NCBI RefSeq assembly: GCF_016745425.1
Contig: NZ_JAERVK010000004.1
Coordinates: 245,721 to 309,720 of the forward strand
Direction of reading: 5' to 3'
DNA: 64,000 nt
From: Candidatus Methylomicrobium oryzae
GTDB taxonomy: Bacteria > Pseudomonadota > Gammaproteobacteria > Methylococcales > Methylomonadaceae
Part shown: one piece after another, positions 52,794 through 61,293 of the stretch
Position numbering within the stretch: position 1 is the first letter of the stretch
Layout: the number at the start of each line of letters is the position of its first letter
Position numbers and translations under genes: made by a program
Notes under the pieces: model-generated
Databases searched by the model: none
Told to the model about the DNA's origin: nothing
Seen by the model: the letters and a program-made list of their open reading frames with translations, nothing else

Positions 52794-53823
52794 TTGCGCG
52801 GACAACTCTTAAAATCGACCGCGCTGGTTGGCGCCATGACCCTGATCTCCCGGCTGCTCGGCTTCGTCAGGGACATGCTGATCGCCCGCCTTTTCGAAGT
52901 CGATCCCGCTACGGACGCTTTTTTTGCCGCCGTCAAACTGCCGAACTTTTTGCGCCGCCTGTTTGCCGAAGGGACATTCGCGCATGCGTTCGTGCCGGCG
53001 CTGACCGATTACAAGGAAAATCACAGCCAGGCCGAATTAAAAGGTTTTATCGATAAAACCGCCGGTACGCGGGCGCTGATCCTGTTTCTGCTGACTGCGG
53101 CCGGCGTGGTTGCCGCGCCTCTGCTGATCATGGGGATCGCCGGGTTTCGCCTGACAAAGTGCCCAGCATGAACTGGCGGCAGAATTGCTTCGCATCACCC
53201 TGCCCTATTTTTTTCTTTTCGTTGACCGCTTTTGCCGGCGCGATCTTGAACGTGTACGGTGAATTCGCGCTGTCCGCCTTGACCCCCGTCTGGCTGAATA
53301 TCGCGATGATCGCCGCCGCGATCGAACTCGCGTCGCGACTGAGCCAACCGGTCACGGCGCTGGCCTGGGGCGTGTTCGCGGCCGGTATCGTGCAACTGGC
53401 GTTTCAACTGCCCGCAAAACTCCGGTCCGCTACAGTATTTATGCGATGATCGTGAGTTTGCTCCTGAACGTACTCGCGATCCCTTACGCGCATGCGGGGC
53501 TGGCGCTGGCGACGTCGCTTGGCGCGCTCTTCAATGCTGCCCTGCTGCTCGTCAAACTGCGGCGCGAACGTATTTATCTGCCGGCCACAGGCTGGGGGCT
53601 CTTTTTATTGCGCATTGGGCTCGCCACCCGCGTAATGTCGGTAGCTTTATACAGCCAAACCGATCCGCACGATTGGTTATACGCAAGTTCGGACAAGCGA
53701 GCCCTACTGCTATTGGAGTGGATCGGCATCGGCCTGCTGCTTTACGGGTCGACCTTATGGCTGACGGGCATGCGAACACCTCTTCCGGCGATTAAATCGC
53801 GGATGGGCCGTTCGAACGGCTGA
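52794..53823 (+). pseudogene. murJ: Broken lipid II flippase gene murJ (mviN)
   Basis: Three consecutive frames read as pieces of MurJ. The first (52794-53170) begins at a TTG and carries GAMTLISRLLGFVRDMLIAR and KLPNFLRRLFAEGTFAHAF, the conserved N-terminus. The next pieces (about 53164-53222 and 53223-53420, in two other frames) carry ELLRITLPYFFLF, then AGAILN and PVWLNIAMI. The last (about 53420-53823) carries TPVRYSIYAMI and HAGLALATSLGALFNAALL, the C-terminal third. Frame changes occur near 53150 and at a T run near 53213. Between QLAFQLPAKL and TPVRYS roughly 150-200 residues of the normal ~510 are missing. ribF, often next, is absent. Confidence 0.85.
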
Positions 53824-53909
53824 CCGGAACCCGCTTTCATACTCCCGCCAAGGCAGTGAATTAGAAGCAAATCGCCGTTCCACTTAACCTGGCCTATGCC
53901 GCTGCAATA

Positions 53910-54274
53910 AGGATTTCGCCAAAAACACCTCCTCCTTTGAAAAAGGGGGATCGAAGGGTATTTATTAAAAAATCTCCCCCGGCCCCTCGGCAATATAGCT
54001 CCTGCATTGCCTACCTCCTGCCTCCCTGCAGTCGTCGGCAATTGCTCCTGCATTGCCCTCGATCGCTTGTTCCCGACGCGATCTACCTCCCCCATCCGTG
54101 GGGTCGTCGATCGCGTGTTCCCGACGCGATCTACCTCGCCCTTCCTTGGGCTCGTACCTCTGTCCATAGACCACCCTTTAGTGGTGGCATCCATGCAATC
54201 GTCTTTTTCAAAGAGGGGAAAATAAATCTGCTTTTCATAACAATCAATTTCGAAAAGTAATTTCCTACCAGATC
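53910..54274. repeat. Dispersed composite repeat, copy C (longest)
   Basis: It has the left end AGGATTTCGCC, the CTTTGAAAAAGGGGG palindrome, CGGCAATATAGCTCCTGC, CATTGCCTACCTCCTGC, and the right end TTTCCTACCAGATC shared with copy A. In the middle, the word TGTTCCCGACGCGATCTACC occurs twice about 49 nt apart, an internal tandem duplication. The gap 53824-54357 holds this element and no gene. Confidence 0.8.
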
Positions 54275-54357
54275 TAAACGGAAGAAAAGCACATTCCTCC
54301 TATTCTCGATGTTCTGCTAGTCTTGTTGCTGCATTCAATCGAAAATTGGCCGCTTTT

Positions 54358-55317
54358 ATGAACATACCCGATTACCGGATCGAACCTGCGGATTTTCAAG
54401 CCGATAGCGAAGACCTTCGCGCGGTGCGTAATACTGTGTTCGTGGACGAACAGCACATTCCTCCCGAGATCGAATGGGACGAACTCGATCCGCACAGCGT
54501 CCATCTGATCGCCCGTGACAGCCGGCACACTCCGATTGGAACAGGCAGGCTCACCCCCGAGCGCAAAATCGGGCGGATGGCGGTATTGAGCGCCTGGCGC
54601 GGCCAAGGGGTCGGCAAATCGTTGATGGCCGCCTTGCTGAGCGAAGCGCAAAAGCGCGACTGGCCGGAAGTGAGCTTGAACGCTCAGGTGCCGGTCGTCG
54701 GTTTTTACGAACAATTCGGTTTCGTCAGGGAGGGCGAGATTTTTATCGAGGCCGGCATCCCGCATCAGGCGATGCGCCTGAAACTTCAGCCTGCGACGGC
54801 AGCCGAACGACGGACCGTCCATTCAGGACGATCTTCGGTACCGGCCGTCGAATTCGCAACGCTTGAGTCAGCAATCGCAGCGACGCTCGAGATCATTGCG
54901 GGCGCCCGCCGCAGCCTCGGTGTCTTTACGCCCAATCTGGAACTTCCGCTTTACGGACATCCCGACATCGCCGCCGCCCTCAGGCAGTTCGCGATCCGAA
55001 GCCGGGACGGCTGCGCCCGGATCATCATACAGGATACCGCGAGGCTGCGCGGCCAGCCCCATCCTGTGCTCGAACTTGCGCAGAAGCTGCCGTCCTCGTT
55101 TCAATTCCGCACTCCGTCCGAACCCGAAGACCAGCAATATGCGTCGGCCTATCTCTTCAACGATCGCGAAGGCTACCTGTTCCGCCTGTTCGGCGACCGC
55201 TACGCGGGCGTCTGGAGCTCTTCCCTGTCGGGCCGTAATCGCCAACTCGCCGAGGAATTCGAGCGGTGCTGGCAGCGTTCTCAGCCCTGCACGGAATTCC
55301 GGTTATTGAGCATTTGA
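54358..55317 (+). CDS. GNAT N-acetyltransferase with an extra C-terminal domain
   Basis: The 319-residue protein has a GNAT domain at about residues 1-145: VRNTVFVDEQHIPPEIEWDE, and the acetyl-CoA loop GRMAVLSAWRGQGVGKSLM. Residues about 160-319 form a second domain of about 160 residues (FATLESAIAATLEIIAGA, RDGCARIIIQDTARL, DRYAGVWSSSLSGRNRQL). Its pattern recalls the phospholipase-D-like fold seen fused to GNATs in some Gammaproteobacteria, but I cannot confirm the HKD motif. The substrate is unknown. The start has a weak ribosome-binding site. It lies in the decayed region between two repeats. Confidence 0.8.
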   Translation: MNIPDYRIEPADFQADSEDLRAVRNTVFVDEQHIPPEIEWDELDPHSVHLIARDSRHTPIGTGRLTPERKIGRMAVLSAWRGQGVGKSLMAALLSEAQKRDWPEVSLNAQVPVVGFYEQFGFVREGEIFIEAGIPHQAMRLKLQPATAAERRTVHSGRSSVPAVEFATLESAIAATLEIIAGARRSLGVFTPNLELPLYGHPDIAAALRQFAIRSRDGCARIIIQDTARLRGQPHPVLELAQKLPSSFQFRTPSEPEDQQYASAYLFNDREGYLFRLFGDRYAGVWSSSLSGRNRQLAEEFERCWQRSQPCTEFRLLSI

Positions 55318-55386
55318 CTCGAAATTCCGCTCGGAACCTTGATAGGCTTACTGCATCTGCCGAATGACGGCATAGCACTCGGCGAG

Positions 55387-55805
55387 TAACTGGAACAGCT
55401 TCACTGCACCCGCGCCGTTCTGTTCGAAACGATGCGAATCCGTCCCCCCGTAGAAATTATAATTCGAAAAATCGTGCGCAATACCCTCAAGGACCACAAT
55501 CTGCACGCGACCGGCATGGCGATATCACTATCCGCAACGACCACCACCATCCGGCGGCTCAGGACAAACCCGACAAGCTTCGATCCAGTACGATTCGTCA
55601 ACCAAAGATTAGCGAAATTCCACCTTCTTGCCGTTCGGTGTCGGCTCGCGGCTCTGCATCGGCTGCCATTTTACGGCAACGGAACTGACTTTGCTGCTGT
55701 CGATACTCGCGCAACGCTTTGATTTCGTACTTTGTAGCGAACGGAAACCGGGAATCGACATGGTAGTGACGCTGCAACCGAAAGACAGACTTAGACTGAA
55801 AATGA
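55387..55805 (+). pseudogene. Cytochrome P450 C-terminal remnant
   Basis: The frame reads LEQLHCTRAVLFETMRIRPP, where ETMR is the ExxR motif of helix K, and then HNLHATG and NPTSFDPVRFVNQ. After a frame change near 55625 it reads LPFGVGSRLCIG, the haem-thiolate motif with its Cys, followed by LLLSILAQRFDF and VTLQPKDRLRLKM, the usual P450 end. A stop codon lies just before LEQLH. Only about 140 of roughly 450 residues remain, in two frames, so this is a dead fragment. The 5' part is absent upstream, where the GNAT gene ends at 55317. Confidence 0.82.
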
Positions 55806-55881
55806 GTCAGACCGAGTCCCGAGAAGAGACTCGCGGGAGCATAATCGTAGAATGGGTACGACTACAAGAACATAGGAGTTA

Positions 55882-56000
55882 CGCCCCTACGAATGGGGGA
55901 GATAGATCGCATCGGGAACCAGCGGTGGAGAGCAGCGTATGGAGCAATTACCGACGACTGCAAGGATGAGGGGACAGGGCAATGCAGGAACTATTGCCGA
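55882..56000. repeat. Degenerate inverted copy of the composite repeat (copy D)
   Basis: Read on the minus strand, it repeats in order the words GGCAATAGTTCCTGCATTGCC, TGCAGTCGTCGGTAATTGCTCC and GCGATCTATCTCCCCCATTCG in slightly changed form. These correspond to the middle of copy C. Neither end is conserved. A further REP-like word pair, AAACCCATC and GATGGGTTT, follows at about 56009-56063. Confidence 0.65.
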
Positions 56001-56067
56001 GAGCAAAACGAAATCCATTGCGTAAGCTTCATGATGGGTTTCGCTTCGCTCTATTATCCTACGGCCC

Positions 56068-58239
56068 TTAAAGGATGATTGCCACGTCAATTTCTCCCTC
56101 CTTACGGCGCACATGGATCCCGACTTCGGTGTCGCGGCGCTCGAATACCAAGTCCAAAAGCGCGCCCTTGAAGCGTAGATTATTAACTTCCACTTGGTCA
56201 AGGAAAGGAGGCAGCCGCGGGTGCTGAAAATGAAGCTGCGGCTTTTCCGGTGAAAAACTCATGCCGAGACAGGCCTTAAGCATGTGAAACACCGCTCCGC
56301 TGGCCCAAGCCTGCGGCGAACAGGCAACAGGATAACGAGTTGGTCCCTGTCCGGGCAGACGTCCGAATCCGCAGAATAATTCGGGCAGGCGATGCAACTC
56401 GGAAAAAAGACTGGCGTCGTACAGTCCGCCGAGAATGCTTAGGGCTCCTTCCTTGTATCCGTAGCGGGCCATGCCCATGGCGATCAGGGCGTTGTCGTGC
56501 GGCCATATCGAGCCGTTGTGATAAGACATGGGGTTATAGCGCACCTCGTTGCGGGCCAAGGTTCGCACGCCCCATCCCGAATAAAAATCTTCCGATAGCA
56601 GTGTCTGGACAACCTCCCCGGCGTGCGCCTCATCGGCGATGCCGGTAAAGAGGGCGTGACCGGCATTCGAGGCTCGTACCCGGCAAAGTTGCTTCCGGCC
56701 ATCTAGAGCCAGTCCGAAACTGTGGAGTTCTTCACACCAAAATTTTTGGTTGAAGCGCTGCTTCAGCTGTTTCGCCTCGGCGATCAACGTGGCGGCGCGT
56801 TCGTTTTTTCCCAAAAGTTCGGCCAGTCCGGCACCTGCCAACTTAGCGGCATAGGCGTAACCTTGTACTTCACATAGGGCTATGGGGCCTTCGGCAAGGC
56901 GGCCGTCCGCATGAGACACGGCATCGTCGGAATCTTTCCAGCCTTGATGGACAAGACCGTAAGCCGAATGGCGGAGGTATTCCAGAAAACCGTCGCCGTC
57001 CATGTCGCCGTGGCGGTCCATCCATCCGAGCGCCCGGTCAATGCTGGGCCAGAGGACTTCGATAAAATCCCGGTCGCCGCTTCGGCGATAATAAGCCTCG
57101 GCCAGCATGACGAACAAGGGTGTGGCGTCAATGGTGCCGTAATAACGCCCAAACGGGATTTCGCCGAGAGCCGCCATCTCGCCTTCGCGCGTCTCATGCA
57201 ATATTTTGCCGGGCTCCGCGTCATCTTCAGGACTCAACGCATCGGATTGAAGGGCGGCCAGGTATGCCAGCACGCCCCGAGCCATCGCCGGTTCCAGCCA
57301 CAGATACTGCAAGGCGGTAATGATCCCGTCACGCCCGAATGCGGTGCTGAACCAGGGTACGCCGGCGTAGGGATAGGGGCCGTGGGACGTTTCGGTGACC
57401 AGCATGGACAGATCGGCCGTCGAGCGGTTGATCCAATCGTTGAATTGCCTGTTGGAGGTGTAGATGCTTGCCGCGGTTTCACAGGCGGCCGCCCGCGCCC
57501 ACATCTGTTCGTGGACCTCACGGTAGGATAAGAGTTCGGACAGTTGTCCATCCAGTTCACAGGCGACGGTTAGGAAAAGTTCCGTTTCGCTGTGAGGTGT
57601 CAGTTCCAGATTGAAGTAGAGCTCCCGCTCGCCGGCAAATTGGGGGACATGGCTGAATAGGATATGGGTACGACGTAACGCCCCGTCCAGCCCCCGATAA
57701 CTGAGGACAATCCCCATGTCGGTCCGCTCTATGGCCAGCCTCTCGCCGCGCCGGGGACGCCGCACGCCGCGCACCTCGAAAAGATCGGCAAAATCGGCGG
57801 CAAATACCCAGGACAGTCGAAGGGGTACATTGGACTGCCCGAAATTGGACAGTGAAATGTGCTCATGGAATGATCCTTTCCATATGATCTGTGCCCGAAA
57901 GATATGCAGCGTGCCTTTGGAAATCAGCAGTGTCTTGCCTTGTCTGAGGTCGGGTGTGGTCAGGTCCACGGCATGCAGGGTATTGTCCTCTTTTACCGCC
58001 GAATTAAGCAACATGGGCCGGGTACCGTTGACGGCAAGTTCCATCTGCGAAAGAAATCGTGTCCCGCGATGGAACAGCCCCTGCTCGCAGAGGCCGATAG
58101 GCCGCATCTCGCCGTAATGGTCGAGCACCCCGAATGTATCGTCATGTTTCAGCACACGGGTGCGGTCGTCGGCAAGGGATGATGTCGCCAGTACATACCA
58201 ATGGTCGTCCACGCAGATGCGTTCGTGAGGCAAGTTCAT
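56068..58239 (-). CDS. Amylo-alpha-1,6-glucosidase (glycogen debranching-type)
   Basis: The 723-residue protein matches the bacterial amylo-1,6-glucosidase family. It has an N-terminal beta-sandwich domain (about residues 1-240) and a C-terminal (alpha/alpha)6 barrel with YPYAGVPWFSTAFGRDGIIT, GEIPFGRYYGTIDATPLFV and YHNGSIWPHDNALIAMG. It should hydrolyse alpha-1,6 branches of glycogen- or related glucans in the cytoplasm. It overlaps the glycosyltransferase gene as ATGA. The pair stands apart from any glg cluster and lies beside repeats and dead genes, which suggests acquisition. Confidence 0.88.
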   Translation of the reverse strand: MNLPHERICVDDHWYVLATSSLADDRTRVLKHDDTFGVLDHYGEMRPIGLCEQGLFHRGTRFLSQMELAVNGTRPMLLNSAVKEDNTLHAVDLTTPDLRQGKTLLISKGTLHIFRAQIIWKGSFHEHISLSNFGQSNVPLRLSWVFAADFADLFEVRGVRRPRRGERLAIERTDMGIVLSYRGLDGALRRTHILFSHVPQFAGERELYFNLELTPHSETELFLTVACELDGQLSELLSYREVHEQMWARAAACETAASIYTSNRQFNDWINRSTADLSMLVTETSHGPYPYAGVPWFSTAFGRDGIITALQYLWLEPAMARGVLAYLAALQSDALSPEDDAEPGKILHETREGEMAALGEIPFGRYYGTIDATPLFVMLAEAYYRRSGDRDFIEVLWPSIDRALGWMDRHGDMDGDGFLEYLRHSAYGLVHQGWKDSDDAVSHADGRLAEGPIALCEVQGYAYAAKLAGAGLAELLGKNERAATLIAEAKQLKQRFNQKFWCEELHSFGLALDGRKQLCRVRASNAGHALFTGIADEAHAGEVVQTLLSEDFYSGWGVRTLARNEVRYNPMSYHNGSIWPHDNALIAMGMARYGYKEGALSILGGLYDASLFSELHRLPELFCGFGRLPGQGPTRYPVACSPQAWASGAVFHMLKACLGMSFSPEKPQLHFQHPRLPPFLDQVEVNNLRFKGALLDLVFERRDTEVGIHVRRKEGEIDVAIIL

Positions 58240-59306
58240 ATCGCCAATCTTGCAGTGGAGGTAATAGAGGTTTTCCGCATTCGTCCGGCCAGAAAATCCT
58301 CATAGACGGCTACATAGCCTTCGGCCATATGACGCGTCGTGAACCGTTTCTCAAATGCTTTCCGGCAGACAGCCCGGTCCAGGGCAGCTATTCGCTCGAG
58401 AGCCGATAACGCGTCAGCCTCGCTATCCACTATAAAACCGCTCACCTCATCGACCATGACTTCCGGGACCGATCCGCACCGCCAGGCAATGACCGGCGTG
58501 CCGCAGGCCATGGCCTCGATCATCACCAGCCCGAAAGGTTCCGGCCAGTCGATGGGAAACAGCAGCGCATAGGCGCCGCCCAAGAACTCAATTTTTTCGG
58601 CATCATTGATCTCACCGATATATTCCACCAGCGGATGCTTCAATAAGGGCTTAATCTTTGTTTCATAGTATTCGCAGTCGGCTTTGTCCACCTTCGCGGC
58701 AATTTTCAGTTGCATCCCGAACCGGATTGCCAGATCGATGGCGCGATCAGGACGTTTCTCCGGAGAAATACGGCCTAGAAAGGCCAAATATCGGCCTGGA
58801 GTAGGTTCGAATCGAAAAAGATCTGCCGGGATGCCGTTATAGACCGTAGCGAGCCAATTGGCAAAAGGCAAAGGGCTTCTTTGATGGTCCGAAATTGAAA
58901 CTACCGGCATCTCGTTGAACTCCCGGTAAAGCGGCATGAGTTCGGGAATGTCCAGGCGGCCGTGAAGCGTGGTGACCGACGGCAGTTGGTGTGCACGAGT
59001 GGCCGGGAAGTGCAGATAATCGGTATGGAAGTGGATAATGTCGAACTTTCGCCAGTGACGCTTCACGGTCTCCAGTTGCAGGAAATGGGGGGCGAGAGAA
59101 TCGACGCAGCGGCTGTCCAGGCGCAATGCCTGCTCGACAATGGGTTTGAGGCGCGCACTGGTAACCGAATCGCCACTGGCAAACAGCGTTACGTCATGCC
59201 CCATCGCAACCAGTTCTTCGGTCAGATACGAGACAACTCGCTCGGTGCCCCCATATAGCTTGGGCGGAACGCTTTCACTAAGAGGAGCTACCTGTGCAAT
59301 ACGCAT
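58236..59306 (-). CDS. Glycosyltransferase family 4 protein
   Basis: The protein of 356 residues is a GT-B glycosyltransferase. Near the N-terminus it has VPPKLYGGTERVVSYLTEEL, the usual acceptor-side glycine loop. The donor-side words RYLAFLGRISPEKRPDRAID and PIDWPEPFGLVMIEAMACGTPV, with the E-x7-E pattern, follow. The donor and acceptor are unknown. Similar pairs with amylo-1,6-glucosidase may act on storage or compatible sugars. The ATG at 59306 has AGGAGAG 6 nt upstream; a longer frame to 59330 lacks one. Confidence 0.88.
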   Translation of the reverse strand: MRIAQVAPLSESVPPKLYGGTERVVSYLTEELVAMGHDVTLFASGDSVTSARLKPIVEQALRLDSRCVDSLAPHFLQLETVKRHWRKFDIIHFHTDYLHFPATRAHQLPSVTTLHGRLDIPELMPLYREFNEMPVVSISDHQRSPLPFANWLATVYNGIPADLFRFEPTPGRYLAFLGRISPEKRPDRAIDLAIRFGMQLKIAAKVDKADCEYYETKIKPLLKHPLVEYIGEINDAEKIEFLGGAYALLFPIDWPEPFGLVMIEAMACGTPVIAWRCGSVPEVMVDEVSGFIVDSEADALSALERIAALDRAVCRKAFEKRFTTRHMAEGYVAVYEDFLAGRMRKTSITSTARLAI

Positions 59307-59462
59307 AACTGACTCTCCTGGCAAGTCCATGCCTGATTTTTAGTAATTACTAATCGGACTCAGACATTCATTTGCGAGTTCAGAAACACTCCTTAAAATT
59401 AGTCGCGCAGATTGGGCTACACTTTTCGTAATCCCACAACAATATAGGGGCGAGATTAACGG

Positions 59463-61292
59463 TTATTCCACCGTAACCGATTTTGCCAAGTTTCTCGGCT
59501 GATCAACATCGGTGCCTTTCAATACCGCAACGTGGTAGGCAAGAAGCTGCAGCGGGATAGAGAAGACGATTGGCGAAATTTCGTTTTCGACCTTGGGGAT
59601 TTCAATATACTGCACATTGCCGTCATCCGGAGCGGCAAACCTTTCGTCTTTGAAGACGATCAGTTGACCGCCGCGGGCACTGACCTCCTGCATGTTCGAT
59701 TTCAGTTTTTCGAGCAGGCTGTTGTTCGGGGCGACCGTGATCACCGGCATGTCGGCGTCGATCAGCGCCAGGGGACCGTGCTTCAACTCCCCGGCCGGAT
59801 AGGCTTCGGCGTGAATATAAGAGATTTCCTTCAGCTTGAGTGCGCCCTCCATCGCAATCGGATAATGCGTACCCCGGCCCAGAAACAAGGCGTGCTCTTT
59901 TTCGGCAAACTGCTCGGCCAATTCCTTCACCTCGTTGTCCAGCTCCAGCACTTTTTCGATCTTGCCGGGTAGGCCGAACAGTTCTGAGGTGATTTTTTCC
60001 TCCAGTTCGTTCGGCAGCTGGAAACGACGGCCGATCGCGATCACCAACAGCATCAGCGTGACCAGTTGGGTCGTGAAGGCCTTGGTCGAGGCGACCCCGA
60101 TTTCAGGGCCGGCCCGAGTCATCAGCGCCAGGTCGGACTCCCGGACCAGTGAGCTTTCCGGCACGTTGCAGATCGCGACCGAGTATTTGGCGCCCTGCCG
60201 CCTCGCCTCCTGCAGCGCGGCCAAGGTATCGGCGGTTTCGCCCGACTGCGAGATCGTGATGATCAGCGTGTCCGGCGACAGTACCGGATTCCGATAGCGG
60301 AATTCACTCGCAACTTCGATATCGCAAGGAACGCGCGCGAACCGTTCGAACCAGTAGCGCGCGACCAGCCCGGCGTGGTAGCTGGTTCCGCAAGCGAGAA
60401 TCTGCACCGATTTGATCCGGTCGAAAATTTCATTGGCATTATGCCCGAACGCGTTTTCCTGCAGGCGATTCTTGACGAAGCGGCCTTCCAGCGTCTGTGA
60501 AATCGCGAACGGCTGCTCGTAGATTTCCTTTAGCATATAGTGCCGGTAATTGCCTTTATCGACCGCATCCGGCTTCAGGCAGCTTTCCTTGATTGGACGC
60601 TCGACGATATGGTCTTCCGCATCGTAGATGACCAGCTGATCGGTCTTGAGGGCGGCAATATCGCCGTCTTCGAGAAAGATGAAACGCTGGGTGACAGGCA
60701 GCAGAGCGGCCACGTCCGAGGCAATGAAATATTCGCCGATACCGACGCCGATCACCAGAGGGCTGCCTTTGCGGCAGGCGATCAGAAGCTCCGGATCGAC
60801 CGTGCTGATGATGCCGAGCGCGTACGCGCCTTCAAGCTTTTTGACCGTCTGCTTGACCGCATCCAAGAGCCCACCGGCAGTTTCCAGCGCATGGTTGATC
60901 TCATGCACGACGACTTCGGTATCGGTTTCGGAAGTGAATTCGTAGCCGTTCTGCTTTTGCACACAACGCAGATCTTCATGATTTTCGATAATACCGTTAT
61001 GGACGACCGCGACTTTGTTGCGGCTGACATGCGGGTGCGCATTCTCGGTACAGGGCTTCCCGTGTGTCGCCCAACGTGTATGCGCAATCCCGAGCAGGCC
61101 GGATATCGGATCGGCGTCCAGCGAATCCGCCAATCCCTTAACCTTGCCGACTTCCCGTTTCCGTCGGATATCCTGTCCGGCGACGATCGCGATCCCGGCC
61201 GAATCATAGCCGCGGTATTCAAGCCGCCGCAAACCTTCAAGTAAGATCGGAACCACGTTCCGCTCTGCAATGCCGCCTACGATACCGCACAT
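59463..61292 (-). CDS. glmS: Glutamine-fructose-6-phosphate aminotransferase GlmS
   Basis: The 609-residue enzyme makes glucosamine-6-phosphate for peptidoglycan and LPS. The glutaminase domain has the catalytic Cys2 (MCGIVGG) and HTRWATHGKP. The two SIS domains carry LACGTSYHAGLVARYWFE, TISQSGETADTLAALQEAR and EAYPAGELKHGPLALID. The C-terminus NLAKSVTVE closes the active site. The start is 1 nt after the glmU stop. This is the usual glmUS pair downstream of the ATP synthase genes. Confidence 0.97.
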   Translation of the reverse strand: MCGIVGGIAERNVVPILLEGLRRLEYRGYDSAGIAIVAGQDIRRKREVGKVKGLADSLDADPISGLLGIAHTRWATHGKPCTENAHPHVSRNKVAVVHNGIIENHEDLRCVQKQNGYEFTSETDTEVVVHEINHALETAGGLLDAVKQTVKKLEGAYALGIISTVDPELLIACRKGSPLVIGVGIGEYFIASDVAALLPVTQRFIFLEDGDIAALKTDQLVIYDAEDHIVERPIKESCLKPDAVDKGNYRHYMLKEIYEQPFAISQTLEGRFVKNRLQENAFGHNANEIFDRIKSVQILACGTSYHAGLVARYWFERFARVPCDIEVASEFRYRNPVLSPDTLIITISQSGETADTLAALQEARRQGAKYSVAICNVPESSLVRESDLALMTRAGPEIGVASTKAFTTQLVTLMLLVIAIGRRFQLPNELEEKITSELFGLPGKIEKVLELDNEVKELAEQFAEKEHALFLGRGTHYPIAMEGALKLKEISYIHAEAYPAGELKHGPLALIDADMPVITVAPNNSLLEKLKSNMQEVSARGGQLIVFKDERFAAPDDGNVQYIEIPKVENEISPIVFSIPLQLLAYHVAVLKGTDVDQPRNLAKSVTVE

Positions 61293-61293
61293 A

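Noticed and set aside
54059-54140. Possible CRISPR-like array in the tandem words
   Set aside because: Only two units about 49 nt apart are present, inside a dispersed repeat, with no cas genes nearby.
53742-54194. 150-residue minus-strand frame with internal peptide repeats (GEVDRVGN)
   Set aside because: The repeats come from the tandem DNA words of composite repeat copy C; the same frame is broken in other copies.
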